A DNA stretch of 64,000 bases from Eubacteriaceae bacterium Marseille-Q4139. GTDB lineage: Bacteria; Bacillota; Clostridia; Lachnospirales; Lachnospiraceae. Positions 31,122 through 38,349 of this stretch are shown here, in pieces. The notes beneath the pieces were generated by a model. The model saw nothing but the letters and a program-made list of their open reading frames with translations, made no database searches and was not told where the DNA came from. Each line of letters opens with the position of its first letter. Position 1 is the first letter of the stretch. Made by a program: the position numbers and the translations under genes. Location: contig JAGTTQ010000001.1 of the NCBI GenBank assembly GCA_018223415.1, positions 1,378,365 through 1,442,364 on the forward strand, given 5' to 3'.

Positions 31122-32570
31122 TTACGAAATCCAAACGCCGTCTTTATCCACATAATAGCCGTCCGGCGTCATGCAGTCTGTAAACATGCCGCCCATCGGA
31201 ACCGGGCTCTTGGGATCCGGGTTGAAGTAGTACCACTTTCCGTCAATTTCATGCCAGCCGGTGTACATGAGTCCCTGCATTCCGTCGGAGATGTCATGGA
31301 AGAAGTACCAGTTATCCCCGATTTTCAGCCAGCCGGTCTGCATGTATCCGTCGGCATTGAAATAATACCAGCCTGTCTGTCCGTTCCATGTGAGCTCCGC
31401 CCATTCATTCTTCGGATAGCTTCCGTCGTTTCCGGCGAACCACCAGCCGTTTTCATCCCATTTCCATGTCCCGCCGACGGCTGTGGCCGCAGAATATACG
31501 GGATTTACCGGCTTGGAGGCTGTTGTGGATGCACGGACGGAACGGCTTCCGGAAGAGCTGCTTCCGGAAGAGCTGCCGCCGGAAGACGGCTTATCGTCAT
31601 CCGGTTTTTCCTCGGCGTTGGAGTCCGTCGCTATCGGTTTCTCATCTGCGTCCGAGTCTGTCGCTACCGGCGGATCTTCCGGTTTTGTCACCGGTTCTTC
31701 CGGCTTCGTTACCGGCTCTTCCGGCTTCGGCTTTTCCTGCTCACCCACGGACGGATCCCAGATGATGATCGGCTCTGTTGTGGAATCGGATGCCGTCAGC
31801 TCTGCATAGGTAACGGGATTTCCGTCTTCGTCGCTGATGGTGGACGTGTAATATTCATAATCCACCATAATATGCTGCTCAACTTTTAAGTAAAGTTCCT
31901 CTCCATCCTCTCCGGTAAAAGCCACGCCTTCATGAATTCCATAGGAATCGTAGGGATCGGCGTTGTGGTTCAGGGAAAGCGCTTCTTTCTCTCCGTGAAG
32001 TGTCAAAACGCCGTCCGTGATTGTCAGGGCGTCATCGTACTCATACGTCGTTCCCATCAAGGCATACGAACTATTTTCACTTACGTCGATGGATACGGTG
32101 CCGCCGTCAATGTGCAGCTTTCCGCCGTTCAGCCAAATTCGATTTTTTGATATAATCGTACCGCTTTCGATGGTAACCTCGTCTCCAATATTAAGCGTTC
32201 CAAGCCAGTTTCCGCCGATATTGAGGGTGCCGTCGCCGCAGATCGTTACGTCGCCCTTTGTTTTAAAGAAAATCCCCATGGAAAGCTGGTTGTCGTCACC
32301 GACCAGCTCAATCGTAATCGGCTCCTCAGAATTAAAAAGCTGGATATTCTGCGCATCAATCCCGTCTAAAATCAGCGTCTGCGAGTCCGCATCAAAGCTC
32401 CATCCATCGCCGCTTCCGTCCTCTTTCATATTGCAGAATCCATTTTCTTCATGACCGTTTGTAAGAATTTCCAGATATGGATTCGTATTTTCCTTATCGG
32501 CCATGGAAACGATGGAACTGGCGAGACACAGCGCCGACGCCAATCCTAATGTAATAAAGCGTTTTTTCAT
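31122..32570 (-). CDS. Secreted cell-wall-binding repeat protein
   Basis: A 482-residue protein with a signal peptide (cleavage near residue 24, SMA/DK). A middle domain of about 260 residues has beta-rich repeats (LTITDGVLTLHG, VTICGDGTLNIGG, GKLHIDGGTVSI), suggesting a beta-helix. A linker follows with tandem PEEPVTK units and a Ser/Gly-rich stretch. At the C terminus are four choline-binding-type repeats (GWWFAGNDG, GWYYFNADGYMQTGWL, NWYFFHD, KWYYFNPD). The repeats anchor the protein to the cell wall; the middle domain likely binds glycan or another surface. AGGAGG precedes ATG 32570. The 250 bases upstream hold no gene. Confidence 0.82.
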   Translation of the reverse strand: MKKRFITLGLASALCLASSIVSMADKENTNPYLEILTNGHEENGFCNMKEDGSGDGWSFDADSQTLILDGIDAQNIQLFNSEEPITIELVGDDNQLSMGIFFKTKGDVTICGDGTLNIGGNWLGTLNIGDEVTIESGTIISKNRIWLNGGKLHIDGGTVSIDVSENSSYALMGTTYEYDDALTITDGVLTLHGEKEALSLNHNADPYDSYGIHEGVAFTGEDGEELYLKVEQHIMVDYEYYTSTISDEDGNPVTYAELTASDSTTEPIIIWDPSVGEQEKPKPEEPVTKPEEPVTKPEDPPVATDSDADEKPIATDSNAEEKPDDDKPSSGGSSSGSSSSGSRSVRASTTASKPVNPVYSAATAVGGTWKWDENGWWFAGNDGSYPKNEWAELTWNGQTGWYYFNADGYMQTGWLKIGDNWYFFHDISDGMQGLMYTGWHEIDGKWYYFNPDPKSPVPMGGMFTDCMTPDGYYVDKDGVWIS

Positions 32571-32822
32571 ACAAAAAACCTCCTCTGTATCCATCCAGAG
32601 AAGGCACGCTTTTTTCTCCCCCGGACGAAGTTTTTCCTCCAGAGGGCTTTTTATTTTTATATAGTTTGGCACATTTATGCTTAAATTGCAAGCTCTTTTT
32701 CTGCATTTTTTACAAAAAATTATATAGCCATGCCCCGAAATAATACCGCGTTCGCAGGCTTCACCGCAGGAAAACGAGCACACAGGTGTACGGCATGCAG
32801 ACATAGTTTCATTCAGCTTTCA

Positions 32823-32851
32823 TTGACAAATTTTCCCGCTTTGGTTAGAAT
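32823..32851 (+). promoter_or_regulatory. Promoter of small toxin locus 1 mRNA
   Basis: TTGACA (32823-32828), 17-base spacer, TAGAAT (32846-32851); transcript start near 32858. Confidence 0.7.
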
Positions 32852-32932
32852 GGATATTACCCCGCAAGGGGCAAGGGCATTGCGATAAATACGGTAGGCG
32901 GTTAGCCACATCACCCGAAGGGGGGTGAGGCC

Positions 32933-33010
32933 ATGCGAATTACTTTACATATCGGGCGGTTTACCGTAACGATTATAGTAAAAAGCAGAAACCGCCACCC
33001 TGGCAAGTAG
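32933..33010 (+). CDS. 25-residue peptide, candidate type I toxin (locus 1)
   Basis: ATG 32933 to TAG 33008-33010 encodes MRITLHIGRFTVTIIVKSRN plus RHPGK: a short alternating hydrophobic stretch with a strongly basic tail, as in small membrane-active toxins. The ribosome binding site GGGGGGTGAGG sits in a hairpin (TCACCC pairing with GGGTGA), so translation is probably controlled by RNA folding. The stop codon lies within the terminator stem. A convergent antisense RNA overlaps the 3' end. I recognise no named family; toxicity is inference from the layout. Confidence 0.55.
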   Translation: MRITLHIGRFTVTIIVKSRNRHPGK

Positions 33011-33029
33011 CGGTTTCAGAAATATTTTT
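32986..33029. terminator. Bidirectional terminator shared by the two RNAs of locus 1
   Basis: Stem GAAACCGC (32988-32995) / GCGGTTTC (33010-33017). The plus strand continues AGAAATATTTTT, and the minus strand TGCTTTTT, so it can end both convergent transcripts, which then overlap through the stem. Confidence 0.75.
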
Positions 33030-33077
33030 GATACTATAACTTTCTAGGGCTAACCGCTTATCGGCAATGCCCTTTCT
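32986..33077 (-). ncRNA. Antisense RNA of locus 1, candidate RNA antitoxin
   Basis: A strong minus-strand promoter (33084-33111) would give an RNA of about 90-100 bases that ends at the shared terminator and is complementary to the 3' end of the peptide mRNA, including the last codons and the stop. It starts with the same leader sequence as the mRNA. No open frame with a binding site was seen in it. Confidence 0.6.
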
Positions 33078-33083
33078 AATTTC

Positions 33084-33111
33084 ATTATAGTAGAAATCCG
33101 CATTTTGTCAA
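33084..33111 (-). promoter_or_regulatory. Promoter of the locus 1 antisense RNA
   Basis: Minus strand TTGACA (33106-33111), 16-base spacer, TATAAT (33084-33089). Both hexamers are perfect, so it should be stronger than the mRNA promoter, as expected for an unstable RNA antitoxin. Confidence 0.75.
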
Positions 33112-33505
33112 GTGCGGCTTCGCTTGTCTTCTGCGATTCGCAAAGCGGATATTATAAGACAACCATAAAAAAATGCCTGGCTCGTCCACCATAAATGTCA
33201 AATGTTCCTTATTTGCCATTACCAGTGTAAAAACAGAATTACTCCTATATCCAGACCTCTCTCTGCTTACACGGGAGTTTCACACATTAAATATTTTATG
33301 AATAATGTGTGATCGTCTTACATTTATGACCCAAATGAAATTTCTCGATTTTTTAACACTCACAAAACCCTATTTTATGTGGATTAGAGCGGAATACTAT
33401 ATACCTACTTCAAATTCATGACAACAATCTTAAAAATATCAGCAAGAATCAGGGTTTCAAAGCTGTTGGCAGTAACATGGAGTGGCAAACTCGGGAAGAA
33501 AAGTC
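33112..33505. other. Gene-free stretch between the two toxin loci
   Basis: AT-rich, no frame with a ribosome binding site. The only structure seen is a perfect 9-bp inverted repeat CACACATTA (33281-33289) / TAATGTGTG (33303-33311) without a T run. Confidence 0.5.
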
Positions 33506-33534
33506 TTGAACCTCCCCGCCAGATATGCTATATT
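33506..33534 (+). promoter_or_regulatory. Promoter of the locus 2 antisense RNA
   Basis: TTGAAC (33506-33511), 17-base spacer, TATATT (33529-33534); transcript start near 33541. Confidence 0.65.
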
Positions 33535-33540
33535 GATAAT

Positions 33541-33640
33541 AGAAAAGGGAAAGCCAGAGAGGCAGCCTACCCTCGACAGCAACGCATTAACCTTTTACAA
33601 GGTCAGCCGTCACTACTGCGAATAGTGGCGGCTATTTCTT
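33541..33640 (+). ncRNA. Antisense RNA of locus 2, candidate RNA antitoxin
   Basis: An RNA of about 100 bases expected from the promoter at 33506. It ends in a hairpin GCCGTCACTA / TAGTGGCGGC (33607-33633) followed by TATTTCTTT, and so overlaps the last codons of the peptide gene on the other strand. Its segment 33547-33574 resembles the leader of the peptide mRNA (33777-33809, opposite strand). Confidence 0.6.
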
Positions 33641-33724
33641 TCCCTTGAAAATCTGATAACACAGACCCACAAGGGCAACAACAAATATACAAAACTGAAT
33701 AAGATCAGAATATGTAACATTCAT
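33632..33724 (-). CDS. 30-residue holin-like peptide, candidate type I toxin (locus 2)
   Basis: ATG 33724 to TAG 33632-33634 encodes a 30-residue peptide: a short polar start (MNVTYSDLIQ), one hydrophobic helix (FCIFVVALVGLCYQIF) and a basic end (KGKK). This matches the pattern of the putative holin-like toxins (Hol_Tox) found in Firmicutes. GGAAAGGAGGGCGAACC gives a very strong ribosome binding site. The leader contains two CCCTCC segments that could pair with it. A convergent RNA overlaps the 3' end. Membrane damage on overexpression is expected of the family but not shown here. Confidence 0.68.
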   Translation of the reverse strand: MNVTYSDLIQFCIFVVALVGLCYQIFKGKK

Positions 33725-33817
33725 TGGTTCGCCCTCCTTTCCTCATCAGTCTGGAGGGTTGCCCCTCCGGTGAATGGAGGGTAAGCCGCCTTCGGCTCTC
33801 TGGTTTCCCATGCGGGA

Positions 33818-33846
33818 ATTATAGCGCATTTTCCCGCTATGGACAA
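33818..33846 (-). promoter_or_regulatory. Promoter of the locus 2 peptide mRNA
   Basis: Minus strand TTGTCC (33841-33846), 17-base spacer, TATAAT (33818-33823), giving a structured leader of about 87 bases. Confidence 0.6.
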
Positions 33847-33957
33847 TTCAATTTTCGATGTTTCAAAGCGTCTCCTGGAAGCCTGCCAGTTCTCCCTCGG
33901 TTTGCCGCTTGCGAAGCGAACATAGGGACAGAAACTAGAGAAAATATCGTGGTTTCT

Positions 33958-34596
33958 CTATGCCATTCCGGAAAAATTCCTGCCTTCAAATCCCCCCTCC
34001 CGAATCTCCGCCAATTTCTCCTGAATCCGCTCCGCCGGCCAGTCCCACCACTTTAGCCTGAGAAGCGCCTTTACCGTCTCCTCCGGGAACCGGCTGCGGA
34101 TCACGCGGGCCGGCACGCCGCCCACGATGGCATAAGGCGGTACATCTTTTGTCACAACGGCACGGGCGCCAATTACCGCCCCGTCCCCGATGGTGACGCC
34201 GGCCAGGATCACCGCCTCATATCCGATCCAGACATCATTTCCAATCACAATGTCGCCTTTCCTGTCCCATGCCGCCGCCACATCCGATTTCTCCAGCCCC
34301 CATTCGTCAAAGAAGATGGGAAACGGGTATGTGGAAAGCGAGGAAAGCGTATGATTTGCGCTGTTAAAAAGGAATTTCGCCCTGCAGGCAATGGAACAGA
34401 ATTTCCCGATCACCAGCTTTTCTTTGTTGACTGGATAATGGTACAGCACATTCTTCTTCTCAAATTCCCTGGGATCATGGACAAAATCGTTGTACATGGT
34501 AAACTCCCCCACCTGGATTCCAGGATCCGTCACCACATTTTTCAGGTAAACCGTTTCCCTGTCGCCCTCCCGCGGATATATCTTTTCCGGATTCAT
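33958..34596 (-). CDS. Vat/CatB-type xenobiotic acetyltransferase
   Basis: A 212-residue left-handed beta-helix protein with hexapeptide repeats (GDIVIGNDVWIGYEAVILAGVTIGDGAVIGARAVVTKDV) and the His-containing loop NSANHTLSSLSTYPF, in which the His is catalytic in streptogramin A (Vat) and chloramphenicol (CatB) acetyltransferases. It acetylates a hydroxyl group from acetyl-CoA. The real substrate may be an endogenous or environmental compound; a role in resistance is possible but unproven. It follows the Ntn hydrolase gene after 12 bases. Confidence 0.85.
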   Translation of the reverse strand: MNPEKIYPREGDRETVYLKNVVTDPGIQVGEFTMYNDFVHDPREFEKKNVLYHYPVNKEKLVIGKFCSIACRAKFLFNSANHTLSSLSTYPFPIFFDEWGLEKSDVAAAWDRKGDIVIGNDVWIGYEAVILAGVTIGDGAVIGARAVVTKDVPPYAIVGGVPARVIRSRFPEETVKALLRLKWWDWPAERIQEKLAEIREGGFEGRNFSGMA

Positions 34597-34608
34597 GCAC
34601 TCTCCCCC

Positions 34609-35325
34609 TTACGAAAATTCATATCTGGAAACCGACTGGAACTGGTTGTTTTCCACGCAGTAAACGGCATGTTCCGCGGCGGAATAGACAAAGGAAACAC
34701 GGGTCGCCCAGATGCCCTCCTGGCTGACAGCACGGAGTACCGAAAACCCGTCAAATACGGCAAACGTCTCCCCATATCCCTTTAGCATTGCCTCTGCCCG
34801 CTCGTATCGGTCATCCCCTGGAAGCGGGCCGGCGCCCAGTGCAGCCGCACCGCCTGCCCCTTTCCGCGCCAGAAGGGAGTCGTTGGCAATCAGGGAGAAA
34901 CGGCCGCTCTCTTCCAGAAATCCAATGCCCGGCTCAACCACCAAAACGCGGCCGCGGGCGTCGGACAGCATGGCCTGCATCGTGGCGTCCGGCGCATAGA
35001 CAATCTCTTTTTCCCTTACGATCTGGAGCGCGTCATCAAAGCTTATTTTTTCCCTGATAAACTGTTCCGTCAGGTCTGCTATGGTCATGCAGCGGCTGTC
35101 CTTCCGGTATGCACCGGCCGGATTCCCCTGCACATAGAGAAGCGTCCCGGCATTCCCGTTCCGGCTGACGCCGTGGTAGGAATGGCGGATGCCGTCGGGA
35201 CGCAGGATGCCGATATAAAATCTGTCTTTTTCCACGATGACCTTATGATCCCATACGGAAAGGTCGATGTCGAAGTTGAAACCGGTAATCACGTCATCGC
35301 CATGATACAAAAATCTGATGCACAT
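34609..35325 (-). CDS. Ntn hydrolase, linear amide C-N hydrolase-like
   Basis: A 238-residue protein starting MCIRFLYHGDDVITGFNFDID. Cys2, exposed after removal of Met, is the nucleophile of the choloylglycine hydrolase/penicillin acylase superfamily; the following GFNFDID block is also typical. It is clearly shorter than bile salt hydrolases (about 320), so it is a divergent member and should not be called a bile salt hydrolase. Substrates in the family are linear amides. It is probably cotranscribed with the downstream acetyltransferase. Confidence 0.72.
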   Translation of the reverse strand: MCIRFLYHGDDVITGFNFDIDLSVWDHKVIVEKDRFYIGILRPDGIRHSYHGVSRNGNAGTLLYVQGNPAGAYRKDSRCMTIADLTEQFIREKISFDDALQIVREKEIVYAPDATMQAMLSDARGRVLVVEPGIGFLEESGRFSLIANDSLLARKGAGGAAALGAGPLPGDDRYERAEAMLKGYGETFAVFDGFSVLRAVSQEGIWATRVSFVYSAAEHAVYCVENNQFQSVSRYEFS

Positions 35326-35420
35326 AACATCATGCCTCCTTTTTTCTTTTATGGTAGCGCAGCCGCGGCGCTTTTTCTATCTACCAGACGGTACCGAAAC
35401 GATTTGTATCCGAAACGTCA

Positions 35421-35464
35421 AAAGGCAGAGGGCCTGCCGCTCTAAAACGGCCGTCTCTCTGCCT
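35421..35464 (-). terminator. Terminator after the CD3324 gene
   Basis: Stem AGGCAGAG (35423-35430) / CTCTGCCT (35457-35464), with TTT following on the minus strand. Confidence 0.7.
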
Positions 35465-35487
35465 GAATCTGTGTCCAGTCTTTCCCG

Positions 35488-35751
35488 TCACTTCCGATAT
35501 AAAATCTTCCTGATGCCGTGCACCGACAAAAAATACTTCTCTGCCAGCGCCTCCACGGAAACGCCGGCCCGGTATGCTGCCGTGATTTCGGCATCGCGCG
35601 CCGCAAGCTCCTTTCTGGATCCGGAAACCTCGCCCCACCGCTTCTGCCGGCCGGCTTTTGCCGGGACGTAAAGGTATCCACCCTGGATATAGCCCTGGAG
35701 CTCCTTTACCAGCGCATCGGGAAGAATTGCTTTTGCATTGACATATTTCAT
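35488..35751 (-). CDS. CD3324 family protein (Mor-like helix-turn-helix)
   Basis: An 87-residue protein: MKYVNAKAILPDALVKELQGYIQGGYLYVPAK, a basic GRQKRWGEVSGSRKEL segment, and a C-terminal helix-turn-helix (RAGVSVEALAEKYFLSVHGIRKILYRK). It matches the CD3324 family of small Clostridia DNA-binding proteins. Start ATG 35751 follows AAGGAGGAGGC; longer upstream frames have no site. Targets unknown. Confidence 0.75.
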   Translation of the reverse strand: MKYVNAKAILPDALVKELQGYIQGGYLYVPAKAGRQKRWGEVSGSRKELAARDAEITAAYRAGVSVEALAEKYFLSVHGIRKILYRK

Positions 35752-35893
35752 GCAGGCCTCCTCCTTGCAAACTGTCTTCAGGCGGCAAAGCCAGCATGTT
35801 TCTGCGGCATTTCCTACTCCATGCAGACACCGCAGGCTGCTGACCCTGCATGGAGTTTTGCTTCGTTGCGCTTCATCCCGTTCCCTCTTCTTT

Positions 35894-37213
35894 CTAAGCT
35901 TTTCTCTGGAACACGCCGCCGATTCCCAGCTCCATCCGGTACTTGGCGACGGTTCGTCTGGAGACGAGGATCCCGTCCTCCTCCAGAAGCTGTGCCAGCC
36001 GCTCATCGCTGAACGGCTTTTTCTTATCTTCCTTTTCCACCAGCTCCCTCAGCTTCTCTTTCACCGCGTTCCGGCTCATCTCTCCTGCGTCCCCGGTTTG
36101 GACGCCGCTGGTAAACAAATCGCGGATCAGGATGCAGCCGGCCGGTGCCAGAATGTATTTGTCCTTGATGGCACGGCTCACGGTGGACTTATGGATGTCC
36201 TTTTCTTTGGCAATTTCCTCTAATGTCATGGGCTTTAATGGCTCCCGGCCGAGAAGATAGCCGGACTGGCGGTTGATGATGCCCTCGGTGATGCTCTGGA
36301 GCGTCTTGTGGCGCTGGTCAAGCGCATTCATGATAAAGCGCGCCCGCTTTAACTTCTCTTCAAAATAGTTTTTCAGCTCCTGATCCTGCGCCGTTTCCAT
36401 CATCCGGACATAAAACTCGTTGATCTGCACATTCCCGACGCGCCTGTCGTTGAACTCCATCGTCCACTGGCCGTTCTGGCAGGACAGCAGGATGTCCGGG
36501 AAAATGTACTGGGCACGTTCCCGCCCGTATCCGTTTAACGGCCGCGGGTTCAGCCCTTTTATCACCTGGATCAGCTTCCGCACCTCCATGGACGTAAGCT
36601 TCAGCTCTCTGGAAATGGCGCTGATCCGGCCTTCGGCAATGTCCTTTAAATGCCCGCTGATAATCCGGCTTAAGAGTTCTTCCTTTTCCATGCCCTTGAT
36701 CTGAAGAAGCAGGCATTCCTCTAACCCCGAGGCAAAAATCCCCCTGGGCTCCAGCATCTTGAGGCGCCCCAGTACCTCCTCCGTCAGAGAAACCGGCAGC
36801 GAAAGCGCTTCTGCGATTTCCTCTGCGGATACGAGAAGATATCCACTGTTTTCTAACGACTGGACGCAGAAATCCACAATGGCCCTCTCTTTATCCCCCA
36901 TTTCTTTCCATCGAAGCTGGGGATAAATCAGCTCCTCCACAGACTCCGTGCCGTCCTCGATCTGGTAAAGCTCCTGGTCGCCGGAGTCATCCCCGGAACG
37001 GCTCCCATAAAACCGGTCAGAATCCCGGTAGGCCACCGGCATCTCTGTCGGGCGGCCGTCCGCCGAATATTCAATCAGCGGATTTTCAATTTCTTCATTC
37101 TGTAAGAACTCCTGAAGCTCTGTTACAGACATACTCAGGATATTGAGCGACTCCATCTGCACCTGAGAAAGTATCTGTTTTGTCTGAAGAGACAATCCTG
37201 TCTTAATTTCCAA
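35894..37213 (-). CDS. rpoN: RNA polymerase sigma-54 factor
   Basis: A 439-residue sigma-54. Region I is Gln/Leu rich (LSLQTKQILSQVQMESLNILSM), a helix-turn-helix for -12 recognition appears at DIHKSTVSRAIKDKYI, and the RpoN box reads SRRTVAKYR near the C terminus, which binds the -24 element. Transcription from sigma-54 promoters requires an AAA+ activator, and none is encoded in this window. The start chosen is TTG 37213 after AGGGGA, since the sequence then begins at region I; an extension upstream is open but unlike the family. Confidence 0.93.
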   Translation of the reverse strand: MEIKTGLSLQTKQILSQVQMESLNILSMSVTELQEFLQNEEIENPLIEYSADGRPTEMPVAYRDSDRFYGSRSGDDSGDQELYQIEDGTESVEELIYPQLRWKEMGDKERAIVDFCVQSLENSGYLLVSAEEIAEALSLPVSLTEEVLGRLKMLEPRGIFASGLEECLLLQIKGMEKEELLSRIISGHLKDIAEGRISAISRELKLTSMEVRKLIQVIKGLNPRPLNGYGRERAQYIFPDILLSCQNGQWTMEFNDRRVGNVQINEFYVRMMETAQDQELKNYFEEKLKRARFIMNALDQRHKTLQSITEGIINRQSGYLLGREPLKPMTLEEIAKEKDIHKSTVSRAIKDKYILAPAGCILIRDLFTSGVQTGDAGEMSRNAVKEKLRELVEKEDKKKPFSDERLAQLLEEDGILVSRRTVAKYRMELGIGGVFQRKA

Positions 37214-37459
37214 TGCAACTCCCCTGTCTTTCTCCTTTGCAGGCAGCCGGCCGGTATGCGGCCGGTGGTCTTTAGCGGCTTGCAGAACGGCAGGCACGGC
37301 ACTGCGGCCCCTGGCGGTGCGTCGGTCTCCGCACCGTCATGGCTTGTTCGCGGCCATGTTCCCCTCCGCTCATTGCTCACCTAACAGTTTACCACATCCA
37401 TTCCTGTATCGCAACCAGGGGAAAAGAGAAACGGCAGGCTTATCCCAGGGGACAAACAC

Positions 37460-38014
37460 TTACTTTTTCAGGAGTCCGGCCATATTGTCCGCCAGAGTTT
37501 CCAGAATCTGGATCGCATGTGGCTCCTGATTCTCTATGGCTTTTTTTGTAATTACCGGATAGTCGAGACTTCCGATCACAGGCATCTGGCACGGCACAAA
37601 GTACCGGTGCAGGCGGTCAAGGGCCGCCGTCCCTCCCGTCCATTCGCAGGTGACGAGCGCGGCGCCCGGCTTTCCATGAAAAAGCTGGCTCCTGGTGCAT
37701 GTGGAATAAAAGACCCGGTCAAGGAGAGCGCACAAAGCCCCGTTGGGCCCGGCAAAGTACACAGGGCTTCCCACAACAATCCCGTCCGCAGCCAGGATTT
37801 CTTCTGTCAGCCGGACACAGCCGTCGTCTTCAAACACACACCGGTTCGTCCCGCGGCAGCCGCCGCAGCTAATACAGCCGCGCACCGGCTGGTTCCCGAT
37901 CTGAAAAAGGTTCGTTCTGAACCCATGTTCCTTAAGCCGCCTCTCCACAACAGACAGCGCCGCGGCCGTATGCCCGTCTTTTCTCGGGCTTCCGTTTATG
38001 AGCAGTATTTCCAT
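37460..38014 (-). CDS. Flavodoxin-family NAD(P)H-dependent FMN reductase (copy 1)
   Basis: A 184-residue flavodoxin-like protein with the FMN phosphate loop INGSPRKDGHTAAA at residues 6-19 and the CISCGGCRGTNRC cysteine motif of iron-sulfur flavoproteins and related reductases; GSPVYFAGPNGALCALLDR follows. It reduces flavin or a small electron acceptor. It is the last gene of a four-gene operon with an Old Yellow Enzyme homologue and a second flavodoxin. Confidence 0.85.
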   Translation of the reverse strand: MEILLINGSPRKDGHTAAALSVVERRLKEHGFRTNLFQIGNQPVRGCISCGGCRGTNRCVFEDDGCVRLTEEILAADGIVVGSPVYFAGPNGALCALLDRVFYSTCTRSQLFHGKPGAALVTCEWTGGTAALDRLHRYFVPCQMPVIGSLDYPVITKKAIENQEPHAIQILETLADNMAGLLKK

Positions 38015-38016
38015 GC

Positions 38017-38349
38017 CTATTCTTCCTCCATCCGCTCCAGCAAAAATACAACCGGCCGAACCCCGTCATCGCAGCAGAGAATCTGCTCCTTCGGATCTTT
38101 CATCCAGCCCTCCCAATAGAAATTCCCTCCCTGAAGGGCAGAATACACCTTGATTTTAATAATGTCCCATGCTGCCATGCAGAATTTGTTCTCATAAGGG
38201 AACCTGTCATAATTTTCCTTCGTGACAATAAACTCCTGGCCTTCCTCAAACAGGGAACATTTTCCGGTCCCCGGGTTCACAAGGAAGCGGTCTGCCAGCT
38301 CCTGATAATATTCACGTCTGATTACTGTAATTTTTACTTTGCGTTTCAT
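38017..38349 (-). CDS. TIGR04076 family protein
   Basis: A 110-residue protein starting MKRKVKITVIRREYYQELADRF and containing GKCSLFEEGQEFIV and CCDDGVRPVVFLLER, which fit the TIGR04076 family, found near oxidoreductase genes. Function unknown. Its ATG overlaps the stop of the flavin oxidoreductase gene as ATGA, and the flavodoxin gene follows after two bases, so it is tightly coupled with redox enzymes. Cysteines in the two motifs might bind a metal or cofactor. Confidence 0.72.
   Translation of the reverse strand: MKRKVKITVIRREYYQELADRFLVNPGTGKCSLFEEGQEFIVTKENYDRFPYENKFCMAAWDIIKIKVYSALQGGNFYWEGWMKDPKEQILCCDDGVRPVVFLLERMEEE

Larger units (their letters stand above)
32873..33075. repeat. Inverted leader repeat flanking toxin locus 1
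   Basis: The sequence AAGGGCATTGC...GATAA...GCGGTTAGCC occurs on the plus strand at 32873-32907 (with a short insertion) and, inverted, at 33048-33075. Since promoters on both sides fire inward, both RNAs begin with nearly the same leader. Confidence 0.7.

Noticed and set aside
32571..32804. N-terminal extension of the cell-wall-binding protein
   Set aside because: The extension lacks a signal peptide, while ATG 32570 has an AGGAGG site and is followed at once by a clear signal peptide.
33281..33311. 9-bp inverted repeat as a terminator
   Set aside because: There is no T run on either strand and no gene ends nearby; left as unassigned.
34609..35325. Bile salt hydrolase
   Set aside because: The Cys2 nucleophile and fold fit the superfamily, but the protein is about 80 residues shorter than bile salt hydrolases and is not close to them by eye.
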